A DNA stretch of 48,408 nt from Flammeovirgaceae bacterium (lineage in GTDB: Bacteria > Bacteroidota > Bacteroidia > Cytophagales > Cyclobacteriaceae), in NCBI GenBank assembly GCA_021298015.1, contig JAJTGY010000030.1, positions 1 through 48,408 of the forward strand, in the 5' to 3' direction. The notes under the pieces were generated by a model. It was not told where the DNA came from and made no database searches. It was given only the letters and a program-made list of their open reading frames with translations. Shown piece after piece: positions 26,825 through 35,183 of the stretch. The translations under genes and the position numbers were made by a program. The stretch's first letter is position 1. Each line of letters begins with the position of its first letter.

Positions 26825-27553
26825 GTGACTCAAACCTTGAACCCGGTTTCCAATAAATCAACGCAACTGCTGCATCTCGGTCTTGTTGATTATCAGCGCG
26901 GATGGGATTACCAAACCCGGCTGTTTGAGGAAATTCTGGCGATCAAAAAGCACAATCGTGAACGAACAGATGGTGGGCATCAGCCAACGCCCAACTACCT
27001 GCTGCTGTGCGAACATCCGCATGTGTATACGCTGGGCAAAAGCGGGGACGAAAAAAACCTGCTGATTCCGGTTGAAAAATTGTCCTCCGTGGGTGCCACC
27101 TTTTACCGCATCAACCGCGGGGGCGACATCACCTACCATGGCCCGGGTCAATTGGTGGTGTACCCGGTCATTGACCTGGAAAATTTTTTTACCGACATCC
27201 ACCGCTACATGCGATCACTGGAGGAAGCCGTGATTCAAACACTCGCGACCTTTGGAATTGAAGGCGGTCGGCTGCCTGGCTTTACCGGAGTTTGGTTGGA
27301 AGGCGAACGTCCGGATCGGGCGCGAAAAATCTGCGCCATGGGTGTCAAAACATCGCGCTGGGTAACGCTTCACGGCCTGGCGCTGAACGTTAACCCGGAT
27401 TTGTCCTATTTTAACTACATCTTGCCGTGCGGAATCGAAAACAAGGCGGTAACCTCCATGCAAAAGGAGCTCAACCGGGAACTGCCCATGGTTGAAGTTC
27501 AACAGGAACTGGTACGCCAACTTGCCCGAACATTTGAGTTTATCCTGTATTGA
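26825..27553 (+). CDS. lipB: Octanoyl-[ACP]:protein N-octanoyltransferase
   Basis: LipB transfers octanoate from ACP to lipoyl domains, the first step of lipoate synthesis. The 242-residue protein has RGGDITYHGPGQLVVYPVIDL (98-118), the catalytic Lys168 in RKICAMGVK and catalytic Cys202 in LPCGI, plus TLHGLALNVN. The start is a GTG directly after the isomerase stop codon (TAGGTG), which suggests coupling. A later start would remove part of the fold. No lipA lies in the window. Confidence 0.95.
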   Translation: MTQTLNPVSNKSTQLLHLGLVDYQRGWDYQTRLFEEILAIKKHNRERTDGGHQPTPNYLLLCEHPHVYTLGKSGDEKNLLIPVEKLSSVGATFYRINRGGDITYHGPGQLVVYPVIDLENFFTDIHRYMRSLEEAVIQTLATFGIEGGRLPGFTGVWLEGERPDRARKICAMGVKTSRWVTLHGLALNVNPDLSYFNYILPCGIENKAVTSMQKELNRELPMVEVQQELVRQLARTFEFILY

Positions 27554-27565
27554 GTCGAAATCGGC

Positions 27566-27573
27566 TACCTTTG
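27566..27573 (+). promoter_or_regulatory. Candidate internal -7 element
   Basis: TACCTTTG matches TAnnTTTG exactly and lies 8 bp before the ATG at 27582, so a transcript starting here would be nearly leaderless. No -33 element at the right spacing was found. Confidence 0.3.
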
Positions 27574-27581
27574 AATACAGC

Positions 27582-27986
27582 ATGAAGAAAGACATTGAAA
27601 TACCGGAAGTACAAAACGTGACGTTGGCCGTTGTGCGCGAGAAAAATCTGGTTAATCAGGAGGAGTGGAAGGTGTATCTGATCAACAATAACAACTTTGC
27701 GATCGAAAACACACTGGTAGCCAGCAAGGGATATGGTGAAAAAGATGGTGAGCCGCAGCGCACCTCCACACTGCGCCATTTTCTTCAAACCGTGCCGGCA
27801 AACGGCTCGGTGCTCATTGAGCCCATTGATGCTGCGGTGTTTCACCTCACCAACGAATACTGGGTGAGCTACTATGTTGGCCGGCAGATTTACGATAAAC
27901 GTTTTGTCTTCGTACCCGAGAGTATCAAAGAAGAAAACCTGACGTTTATCAAAGAACTGGATATGGAGGGCGTGCTTCACTCTTGA
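27582..27986 (+). CDS. Conserved hypothetical protein, Bacteroidota type
   Basis: The 134-residue protein from ATG 27582 (MKKDIEIPEVQNVTLAVV) is soluble and without signal or membrane segments. It has alternating strands (EWKVYLINNNNFAIENTLVASKGYG, VLIEPIDAAVFHLTNEYWVSYYVG, KRFVFVPESI) that suggest a small beta-sandwich. An upstream in-frame start at 27492 lies inside lipB and was rejected. I know of no function. It is in the operon between lipB and an exonuclease. Confidence 0.78.
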   Translation: MKKDIEIPEVQNVTLAVVREKNLVNQEEWKVYLINNNNFAIENTLVASKGYGEKDGEPQRTSTLRHFLQTVPANGSVLIEPIDAAVFHLTNEYWVSYYVGRQIYDKRFVFVPESIKEENLTFIKELDMEGVLHS

Positions 27987-28013
27987 GTGTAAAAGATTCG
28001 TTATCTTTCCTTC

Positions 28014-28721
28014 ATGACGTCCGAGTTTAAAAGCGTCCTGTTCCTGGATATTGAGACCATTCGTGGTGTACAGCATTACGACCAACTTCATGAGCGCCTC
28101 AAAACACAATGGGCGCGTAAAGCGAGCTTTCTCAAGCGGGAAGAAGGGCAAACCGATGCCGATTTGTACCACGACCGGGCCGGCATCTATGCCGAATTTG
28201 GTCAAGTAATTGTCATCGCCCTTGGCAAGTACACCGAAGACGAAAAGGGCCAACCCGGATTAAAAACCCGTTACCTGGCCGGTGATGACGAGAAGAAACT
28301 TTTGCTCGAATTCAAAGCTCTACTGGAAAAAATGGATTCCTCAACGCGCCTGTGTGCGCACAACGGCAAGGAGTTTGACTTCCCCTACCTCAGCCGGAGA
28401 ATGCTCATCAACGACATCCTGCCACCGGACCTCCTGAACCAGTCGGGCCGAAAGCCCTGGGAAGTAAACCACCTGGACACGATGGAAATGTGGAAATTCG
28501 GTGACTACAAGCACTACACCTCACTCGATTTGCTGGCCGCTCTCTTCAACATCCCCACCAGCAAGGGTATTATGGATGGCTCATTGGTGAATAGTGTTTA
28601 CTATGACGAAAAAAATCTGTCGAAAATCGCGGAATACTGTGTAGGTGATGTCGTGGCCATTGCACAGCTCTATCTCAAGTTCAAAGGGTTGCCCTTGTTG
28701 GCACCTCACCTTATTCATTAA
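28014..28721 (+). CDS. Predicted DEDD 3'-5' exonuclease (DNA polymerase B exonuclease-like)
   Basis: The 235-residue protein matches the predicted 3'-5' exonuclease domain related to PolB proofreading. Exo I is FLDIET (residues 10-15), Exo II is CAHNGKEFDFPYLSRR near 117, and Exo III is YCVGDVVAIAQLY near 210. It would remove nucleotides from 3' ends; DNA or RNA preference cannot be told. It ends two bases before the RNase R start codon, so co-expression with an RNA-degrading enzyme is likely. Confidence 0.88.
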   Translation: MTSEFKSVLFLDIETIRGVQHYDQLHERLKTQWARKASFLKREEGQTDADLYHDRAGIYAEFGQVIVIALGKYTEDEKGQPGLKTRYLAGDDEKKLLLEFKALLEKMDSSTRLCAHNGKEFDFPYLSRRMLINDILPPDLLNQSGRKPWEVNHLDTMEMWKFGDYKHYTSLDLLAALFNIPTSKGIMDGSLVNSVYYDEKNLSKIAEYCVGDVVAIAQLYLKFKGLPLLAPHLIH

Positions 28722-28723
28722 CC

Positions 28724-30877
28724 ATGTCCAAAAAGAAATTCAAGGAAAAGAAACAAAAAAAGCAAAAAGAGACGCACACTTCGCTGTTCCGGCAGGTGCT
28801 AAATCTTTTTGATGAAAATCCCGGCCGGGTATACGACTTCAAGCAAATCGCACGAAAGGCCGGTGCAAAAAACAAGGCGCTGAACCAAGACCTCTTTTCC
28901 ATTCTGGAAAACCTGGAAGAGAGTGGAAAAATCAGACAGCTTCCTCACGGGGGCTACACATCAACCCGGAAAACAGACACCATAACGGGCGTAGTCGACC
29001 ATGTTAATGTCCGGTTTGCCTACATCGCCACCGGGCAGGAGGGCAGCAAGGACATCTATGTGCGCACACAAGACCTGGCCAATGCACTGCATGGCGATAC
29101 CGTAGCGGTTGAACTCCTGAACAGGCGCACCGGACAAAACCCCGAAGGTAAAGTTGTAGAAATTGTGAAACGCGCTCGCACGCGGTTCGTGGGCCGTGTC
29201 GAGCTGTCGAAGAATTATGCGTTCGTAGTGCCGGACTTCAAGAAGATCTATCAGGACTTTTTCATCTATCCGGAAAACATTAACGGAACGGTAACCAACG
29301 ACAAGGTGGTGGTGGAAGTGACTCGCTGGGGCGAGGGCGATAAAAGTCATGAAGCCAAAATTGTGGAGATCCTCGGTAAGACGGGCGAAAACGAGGCAGA
29401 AATTCACTCCATCATGGCGGAGTTTGAACTACCGTTTCGCTTTCCCGAGCATGTCACGGCTGAGGCGGAATCCATCCCGGGTGAGATCACAGCCGAGGAA
29501 GTTAAGAAACGAAAAGATTTTCGTGGGGTACTCACGTTCACCATCGACCCGGAGGACGCGAAGGATTTTGATGATGCCCTTTCGTTCAGAAAACTGTCAA
29601 ACGGACACTATGAAATTGGTGTGCACATCGCAGATGTAACGCACTACGTAAAGCCGGGCACAGCCCTGGAGGCCGATGCCTTTGACCGGGCCACCTCCGT
29701 TTATCTGGTTGATCGAACAGTGCCCATGTTGCCTGAGCGGCTCTCCAACGGGCTATGCTCACTGCGGCCCAACGAAGATAAGTTGACCTTTGCAGCCGTA
29801 TTCGAGATGGATTCGAAAGGAAAGATCCATAACGAGTGGTACGGGCGCACGGTGATTCATAGCAACCACCGCTTTTCGTATGAACAGGCCCAAGAGGTTA
29901 TTGAGACCGGTACCGGTATGTTTGCCGCGGAGCTCAAGATTTTGAATGACCTGCATCACCTTCTGCGTAAAGAGCGTTTCAAAAAAGGTGCAGTGAACTT
30001 TGAAACCAGCGAGGTGAAATTCAAGCTGGACGAAAAGGGCAAGCCGCTGGCCGTTGTGCCCAAAGTGCGCAAAGATGCTCATAAGTTGATTGAAGAATTC
30101 ATGTTGCTCGCCAATCGCGGGGTGGCCACCTTCATCTACAAAATGAAGAAGGGGGAAGAAAAGAACACTTTTGTTTACCGCACACACGACCTGCCCGATC
30201 CCGAAAAAGTGCAGGACTTTGCCACGTTTGCACGCCAGTTTGGCCATAAGCTGGAGGTAGAGGATAAATCCATATCGCGATCGCTCAACCGTTTGATGGA
30301 TGAGATTGAAGGCAAGCCCGAACAAAACGTGCTACAGTCGTTGGCTGTGCGCGCGATGGCGAAGGCAAAATACACCACCGAGGCCAAAGGACATTTCGGC
30401 CTTGCCTTTGAGCACTATACCCATTTTACCTCGCCCATCCGCAGGTACCCCGACATGATGGCGCACCGTCTGCTGCAACACTACCTGGACCACGGCAAAC
30501 CCGTAAACCGCAAGGAGTACGAGGAGAAATGCATACACAGCAGCGAACGCGAAAAGCGTGCGGCTGATGCCGAGCGAGCCTCCATTAAGTACAAGCAAGT
30601 GGAGTTTATGAGCATGGCCAGCAAGCGGCCATATGAAGGCATTATTTCCGGGGTCACCGACTTTGGCATTTTTATCGAAATTATTGAAACCAAATGCGAG
30701 GGCATGGTTCGGTTGGCGGATATGAAGGACGACTTCTATGAGTGGGATGAGCGAAACTACCGCGTTATCGGCAGACGCAGAAAAAAGGTATACCGTTTGG
30801 GCGATGAAGTTATGGTAACCATCAAGAAATGTGATGTCGACCGGAGGCTAATTGATTTGACTATCGAAGAGTTCTAG
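28724..30877 (+). CDS. rnr: Ribonuclease R
   Basis: The 717-residue protein is a 3'-5' exoribonuclease able to degrade structured RNA. It opens with a very Lys-rich tail (MSKKKFKEKKQKKQKE), then a winged-helix N-terminal domain, two cold-shock domains (about 80-235), the RNB catalytic domain with magnesium Asp residues in DPEDAKDFDDA near 277-287 and HIADVTHYV, and a C-terminal S1 domain from about 635 (YEGIISGVTDFGIFIEI). It is the last gene of the isomerase-lipB-exonuclease operon. Confidence 0.96.
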   Translation: MSKKKFKEKKQKKQKETHTSLFRQVLNLFDENPGRVYDFKQIARKAGAKNKALNQDLFSILENLEESGKIRQLPHGGYTSTRKTDTITGVVDHVNVRFAYIATGQEGSKDIYVRTQDLANALHGDTVAVELLNRRTGQNPEGKVVEIVKRARTRFVGRVELSKNYAFVVPDFKKIYQDFFIYPENINGTVTNDKVVVEVTRWGEGDKSHEAKIVEILGKTGENEAEIHSIMAEFELPFRFPEHVTAEAESIPGEITAEEVKKRKDFRGVLTFTIDPEDAKDFDDALSFRKLSNGHYEIGVHIADVTHYVKPGTALEADAFDRATSVYLVDRTVPMLPERLSNGLCSLRPNEDKLTFAAVFEMDSKGKIHNEWYGRTVIHSNHRFSYEQAQEVIETGTGMFAAELKILNDLHHLLRKERFKKGAVNFETSEVKFKLDEKGKPLAVVPKVRKDAHKLIEEFMLLANRGVATFIYKMKKGEEKNTFVYRTHDLPDPEKVQDFATFARQFGHKLEVEDKSISRSLNRLMDEIEGKPEQNVLQSLAVRAMAKAKYTTEAKGHFGLAFEHYTHFTSPIRRYPDMMAHRLLQHYLDHGKPVNRKEYEEKCIHSSEREKRAADAERASIKYKQVEFMSMASKRPYEGIISGVTDFGIFIEIIETKCEGMVRLADMKDDFYEWDERNYRVIGRRRKKVYRLGDEVMVTIKKCDVDRRLIDLTIEEF

Positions 30878-30899
30878 TACGAGCGTTTTAGAGCGCGGC

Positions 30900-31853
30900 C
30901 TATTGGAATCTTTGAACGAACTCGGTAAGACTTCGGATTAACTCTTCTTTCAGCGGCAGATCGGGCCGGAAGTAGGTTTTGATGTTTTCGGATCGATCAG
31001 CCGGTGCCGCACGCAAAACGTGATTCATACCTTCAATTTCCTGGTACGTAGCTGTTGAATAGGCAATCCGCAGGGCTTCGGCATCTGCCTTCGAAACCTG
31101 AATGTCGGTTGTGCCGTGCACGATCATGACCGGAATGTTCAGCTTCTTGATCTCCACCGCGGGATCATACTTCATCCAGGAGATAAGAAACGGCTGCACA
31201 CCCGGTCGAAACAAGCCGGACAACAACATGGGCACTTGCTTTACCTGAAGCCCCATCTTCAGCGAATCGATAATGCCATCGGCTGCCTGAATCAAGGACG
31301 CAGGATTGTTTGCGTTAGCGTGAAGTTGTTCTTTCAATACGAAATCGATGGGTCGACCGGCACCGGCCACCGAAACAAACCCATCGGCTGCTGACCGTTG
31401 TATGGCCAGCATGCCCAGCAATGATCCTTCGCTATGACCCATGACGATTATCTTCGAAAATCGCGGATCGGTCTTTAAGCGCGCGATCCAACTTGCCGCA
31501 TCAAGGGCAAAGTCATCAAAAACGACATTTTCCTCCTTTCCGTTGTATTTGCTTTTGGCCACCCCGCGTTTATCATAGCGCAAGGAAGCTATGCCATTGG
31601 CCGCCAGATTCTCGGCCAAAAGCTTCAGGTAGTCAGACTTCAAACCCGGGCTGTTGCCATCGCGGTCAGTTGGTCCGGAACCGGCTATGATCAATACCAC
31701 AGGTAACTTCGCCTTATGCTCGGGGATGAGCAGCGTTCCCTTGAGCACGCTACGGGCACTGGAGTCGCTCACCAACTCCTCTTTAATGCTTTGACCCGCT
31801 GCCTGACGAATGCCAAACGAAGCGATTATGATTAACAAAAATCGAACGGCCAT
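30900..31853 (-). CDS. Exported alpha/beta hydrolase (S33/dienelactone hydrolase-like)
   Basis: From ATG 31853 the product has 317 residues with a signal peptide (MAVRFLLIIIASFGIRQAAGQ). The fold is shown by IIAGSGPTDRDGN (oxyanion region), LRYDKRGVAKSKY, the nucleophile elbow VMGHSEGSLLG, the acid in PVMIVHGTTDIQV and the His in EGMNHVLR. It probably acts as a periplasmic esterase or peptidase; the substrate is unknown. Earlier in-frame starts (31886, 31925) exist but would put basic residues before the signal peptide. Confidence 0.88.
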   Translation of the reverse strand: MAVRFLLIIIASFGIRQAAGQSIKEELVSDSSARSVLKGTLLIPEHKAKLPVVLIIAGSGPTDRDGNSPGLKSDYLKLLAENLAANGIASLRYDKRGVAKSKYNGKEENVVFDDFALDAASWIARLKTDPRFSKIIVMGHSEGSLLGMLAIQRSAADGFVSVAGAGRPIDFVLKEQLHANANNPASLIQAADGIIDSLKMGLQVKQVPMLLSGLFRPGVQPFLISWMKYDPAVEIKKLNIPVMIVHGTTDIQVSKADAEALRIAYSTATYQEIEGMNHVLRAAPADRSENIKTYFRPDLPLKEELIRSLTEFVQRFQ

Positions 31854-31947
31854 CGCTAAACGGTGACGAAACAGGTTAACCGGCATGAGTTGATAGTTTC
31901 CAAGGACGCTGCATTCCCAAAGCACTTACGATGAAAGGTAACGCTAT

Positions 31948-34392
31948 TCAAATACTTGCCGCATAGTACACCCGCTTTACGCGCTCACTGGTGGCGGTGA
32001 GAATTTCGTAGGGTATGGTGTCAATACGGGCCGCCACCTCGGTAATCGGCAACTCAGGCCCAAAGATGATGACCTCGTCACCCGCCCGCACATCCATGCC
32101 CGTCACGTCTACCATGGCCATGTCCATGCACACATTCCCGATCACGGGCGCCAGTCGGCCCTTTATCCACACCGCCCCTTTTCCCCGGCTAAACGCCCGG
32201 CTAAAACCATCGGCATAGCCAATGGCGATGGTGGCTGTGGTAGTGGGTCGTGCTGTAGTACCCCTTCGCCCATAGCCTATGGTGTCGCCCGCATTTACAA
32301 TCTTAACCTGCGACACAACCGATTTCAATGTTGCCACCGGTTTGAGTTCCGGATAAAATTCTGTTGTTGGATTAATGCCATACAAGCCAATGCCCAGCCG
32401 AACCATGTCCAGTTGTCCCTCCGGAAAGCGCAAAATACCGGGAGAATTTAATGCGTGCCGAAGGGGACGATAACCCATGCTAGATTCAAATCGGGAGCAT
32501 GCCCGTTCAAACAACGCCAACTGTTCGCGTGAAAATTCATCATGCTGCGACTCATCCGCTGCAGCCAGATGCGTAAACACGCTTGCTACTCGCACGTTTG
32601 GAAGTTCTTTTAGGCGGTCGAAAATCATGGACCACTCGCCTTCGACAAATCCCAGGCGATGCATGCCGGTATCAAATTTCAGATGGATGTTAAGCACACG
32701 GCCATCCAACCGCTGAACCATTTCCTCTAACTGCGCACGGCTGAACACTTCCGGCTCCAAATCATGTTTCAAACACGCTGCGAGTGACTCAGCTGAAGCG
32801 TTCATCACCATAATCGGTAAGCGAATATGGTTTTTGCGCAACTCCACTCCTTCGTCCGGATAGGCTACGCCAAGGTAGTCGACTTTATGAAACTGCAGGA
32901 GATTGCCGATTTCTTCGCTGCCGCTGCCGTAGGCAAACGCCTTAACCATTGCCATCAATTTTACGCCCGGCCGCAACCGCGAGCGGAAAAAATTGAGGTT
33001 ATGAACCATGGCCTCCAGATCAATCTCCATGACGGTGCCATGTACTTTGCGCTGCAACAGCGAAACGATCTTTTCAAACTGAAACGATCGTGCACCTTTA
33101 ACCAGAATGACCTCGTGGTCGAATTGATTGAAGTCGACCTTCTCCAGAAACGCGCTCACCGATGAATAAAACTCACAACGACCCACTTGACCTGAAATAA
33201 TCGCCCGGTTTGCCGAAAGCACTTCCCCGATACCGATAAAGCGATTGACACCGGCTTTGGCCAGCATACGAGACAACTCCGTCACCCAGTCCACACCACT
33301 GCGCCCGCTCTGCAAAACATCCGATAAGATCACCGTCTTGTTTTTCTTCTGTAGGCTGGCTAAAAAATCAAGACTGATGTGAAGGCCTCCGAGGTCGTTA
33401 TTATAGGTGTCATCAATAAGCTGGCACTGATTGATTCCCTGTTTCATTTCCAACCGCATCGGCACAGCCCGCAACTGTCGCAAGCGACTCTGAATGACGG
33501 CAGGCTTTACCTTCAACCAAAGCATAACGGCTACTGCATGCAGGGCATTCTCCTGCAAGGCCCGGTCCGTGAACGGAAACGCAAGGCTGACTTCCTCTCC
33601 ATCAAAAAGAATCTCCGCTCCGTCTGCGCCCCAGTGCTGCAGGTGCACATCGGAATCCGGATGTACACCCCAGGTGAACGTGCGCCCCCGATAACTCCGC
33701 TCCACCTCTTCGAAAATAGCGGTATGATCGCGGCAAAAGATCAAAGTCTGAGCCGACTGGAAAAGCTTCATCTTCTCCCGGATCTTTTCCTGACGCGACT
33801 TAAACCCTTCATCATGGGCGGGGCCAATGTTCGTATAAAGGCCTGCCGTGGGCCGAATGATGCGTGCGAGCGCGCCCATCTCACCGGGTTGAGAGATGCC
33901 GGCTTCGAAAATCGCCAGATCATGGTAATCCTGAAGTTGCCAAACCGACAGCGGCACTCCGATTTGCGAATTGTAACTGCCGGGATTCTTGCAGATGCTG
34001 AAGTCAACGGAAAGAAGCTGATAAAGCCATTCTTTGATGATGGTCTTGCCGTTGCTGCCCGTTATGCCTAACACCGGTACCCGGAACGATGCGCGGTGGT
34101 GCGCAGCCAGGCGTTGCAAGGCATCCACCGAAGATGTCACCTGTAACAAATTGGCCCCAGGCAAGGTGGCTGAATCGATGTCTTGCTCCACCACAAACTG
34201 ACGAATTCCGGCTTTGTACAGTTCGTTCAGGAAACGATGCGCATCGTGGCGTTGCCCGCGAATGGCAAAAAATAACGTGCCGGCCGATGGTATGGCTTTC
34301 CGGCTATCCGTAGCGAGATAAACCACCTCGTGATCTTCGGTCATTGCCAGCACATGGCCACCGCAAACGTCAACAAGTTGAGAAAACCGCAT
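31948..34392 (-). CDS. Bifunctional UDP-MurNAc-tripeptide:D-Ala-D-Ala ligase / alanine racemase
   Basis: The 814-residue fusion joins MurF (about 1-450) and alanine racemase (about 452-814), a combination typical of Bacteroidota. The MurF part has the Mur N-terminal domain, the P-loop GITGSNGKT (109-117), EAGISQPGEM near 163, and DDTYNND near 328. The racemase part has the PLP Lys484 (AMVKAFAYG), LKFDTGMHRLGF and the catalytic Tyr in GDTIGYGRRG. One polypeptide thus makes D-alanine and attaches D-Ala-D-Ala to the wall precursor. MurF here is shorter in its catalytic Lys/Ala-binding region than stand-alone enzymes, but motifs are intact. It starts one base after the csaA stop codon. Confidence 0.96.
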   Translation of the reverse strand: MRFSQLVDVCGGHVLAMTEDHEVVYLATDSRKAIPSAGTLFFAIRGQRHDAHRFLNELYKAGIRQFVVEQDIDSATLPGANLLQVTSSVDALQRLAAHHRASFRVPVLGITGSNGKTIIKEWLYQLLSVDFSICKNPGSYNSQIGVPLSVWQLQDYHDLAIFEAGISQPGEMGALARIIRPTAGLYTNIGPAHDEGFKSRQEKIREKMKLFQSAQTLIFCRDHTAIFEEVERSYRGRTFTWGVHPDSDVHLQHWGADGAEILFDGEEVSLAFPFTDRALQENALHAVAVMLWLKVKPAVIQSRLRQLRAVPMRLEMKQGINQCQLIDDTYNNDLGGLHISLDFLASLQKKNKTVILSDVLQSGRSGVDWVTELSRMLAKAGVNRFIGIGEVLSANRAIISGQVGRCEFYSSVSAFLEKVDFNQFDHEVILVKGARSFQFEKIVSLLQRKVHGTVMEIDLEAMVHNLNFFRSRLRPGVKLMAMVKAFAYGSGSEEIGNLLQFHKVDYLGVAYPDEGVELRKNHIRLPIMVMNASAESLAACLKHDLEPEVFSRAQLEEMVQRLDGRVLNIHLKFDTGMHRLGFVEGEWSMIFDRLKELPNVRVASVFTHLAAADESQHDEFSREQLALFERACSRFESSMGYRPLRHALNSPGILRFPEGQLDMVRLGIGLYGINPTTEFYPELKPVATLKSVVSQVKIVNAGDTIGYGRRGTTARPTTTATIAIGYADGFSRAFSRGKGAVWIKGRLAPVIGNVCMDMAMVDVTGMDVRAGDEVIIFGPELPITEVAARIDTIPYEILTATSERVKRVYYAASI

Positions 34393-34393
34393 G

Positions 34394-34726
34394 CTAGAAT
34401 AAACGGGAGCCGTTGGGGACTTTTTTATCTACCGAGGTTAGGACCACATCACCTTGCGCATCGGCAAATCCGGTGACTAATACCTCGGAGGTGAAGGACG
34501 CGATCTTCTTGGGCCCAAAATTGACCACACAAACGACCTGGCGGCCAGGCAATTCCTCGGGCGTGTAATGACGGGTGATCTGGGCGCTGGATGCCTTAAC
34601 GCCAAGGTCAGGCCCAAGGTCAATCCAGAGCTTAAAAGCGGGCTTTTTGGCCTCCGGAAAAGGCTCCGCCCGCACCACCGTGCCCGCGCGAAGGTCGATT
34701 TTCGAAAAATCCTCCCACTGAATCAT
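34394..34726 (-). CDS. csaA: tRNA-binding domain protein CsaA
   Basis: The 110-residue protein is a stand-alone EMAP/Trbp111 OB fold: [24 protein letters not shown] at the start, SSAQIT in the middle and [19 protein letters not shown] toward the end. CsaA proteins bind tRNA-like structures and have been described as secretion-related chaperones. It comes one base before murF-alr and so shares its promoter; the functional link is unclear. Confidence 0.93.
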   Translation of the reverse strand: MIQWEDFSKIDLRAGTVVRAEPFPEAKKPAFKLWIDLGPDLGVKASSAQITRHYTPEELPGRQVVCVVNFGPKKIASFTSEVLVTGFADAQGDVVLTSVDKKVPNGSRLF

Positions 34727-34735
34727 ATATTTCGC

Positions 34736-34743
34736 TACTTTTG
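34736..34743 (+). promoter_or_regulatory. Candidate -7 element for the small exported protein
   Basis: TACTTTTG matches TAnnTTTG and lies 37 bp upstream of the GTG at 34781, in the region divergent from csaA. No -33 element at standard spacing was found. Confidence 0.35.
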
Positions 34744-34780
34744 GTATCCTTACGCAAAGTAATCTGTAAATACCATTGTA

Positions 34781-35137
34781 GTGCGCAGAGACGTAAAGTT
34801 AGCCGGAAACCATATTCTTTTTTTCTTCGCCATGCTGGCTTTCAGTTCCGTGGCGTTTGCACAGGAGGGCATTCCAGGCCAGCCTGAACGCGAAGCTCCG
34901 ATTGAATCAAACGAAACTCCCGAAGTCGATAAAGTAGTGGTGTCGGAAGAATCCGGAAAACCACAATCTGTTCGCGAAACGCCTGTCATCAGTCCAGCAA
35001 CCGGCAACGCGAATAAGCCTGGTAAACCAACCGCAAAAAACGATGGTAACCCGGCTAAGGAAAATGCCGACCCGCTAAATTTCAATTTCCTCTATTACGT
35101 TATACAAAAATTCAAGTCATCCGACATCCTGGATTAG
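34781..35137 (+). CDS. Small exported protein, low-complexity linker
   Basis: The 118-residue product starts with GTG and has a signal peptide (about [22 protein letters not shown]). The mature part is a Pro/Glu/Asn/Lys-rich disordered stretch, closing with a short hydrophobic motif ([20 protein letters not shown]). No family is recognised. It lies upstream of the TonB receptor with its own possible promoter and a weak hairpin at its stop codon, so it need not belong to the same regulon. Codon usage looks like its neighbours. Moderate confidence that it is a real gene. Confidence 0.6.
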   Translation: MRRDVKLAGNHILFFFAMLAFSSVAFAQEGIPGQPEREAPIESNETPEVDKVVVSEESGKPQSVRETPVISPATGNANKPGKPTAKNDGNPAKENADPLNFNFLYYVIQKFKSSDILD

Positions 35138-35156
35138 GATGATGGCTTGATTTTTT
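35125..35156 (+). terminator. Weak hairpin with T-tract before the TonB receptor promoter
   Basis: CATCCT (35125-35130) and AGGATG (35136-35141) can pair over a 5-nt loop that includes the stop codon of the small exported gene, and six T residues occur at 35151-35156. The gap between stem and T-tract is 9 nt, so termination is uncertain. Confidence 0.3.
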
Positions 35157-35178
35157 ACCTTTGCAACCCTGTTGCAAA
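35156..35178 (+). promoter_or_regulatory. Promoter -7 box fused to a palindromic operator (TonB receptor gene)
   Basis: TACCTTTG (35156-35163) is a -7 element. Overlapping it, TTTGCAAC-CCT-GTTGCAAA (35160-35178) is a perfect palindrome with 8-bp arms. The same palindrome, with a different 3-bp spacer, occurs at the promoter of the next gene (37616-37634). A repressor bound here would cover the -7 box and start point. The upstream in-frame TTG start (35172) would lie inside the operator. Confidence 0.75.
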
Positions 35179-35183
35179 AATCT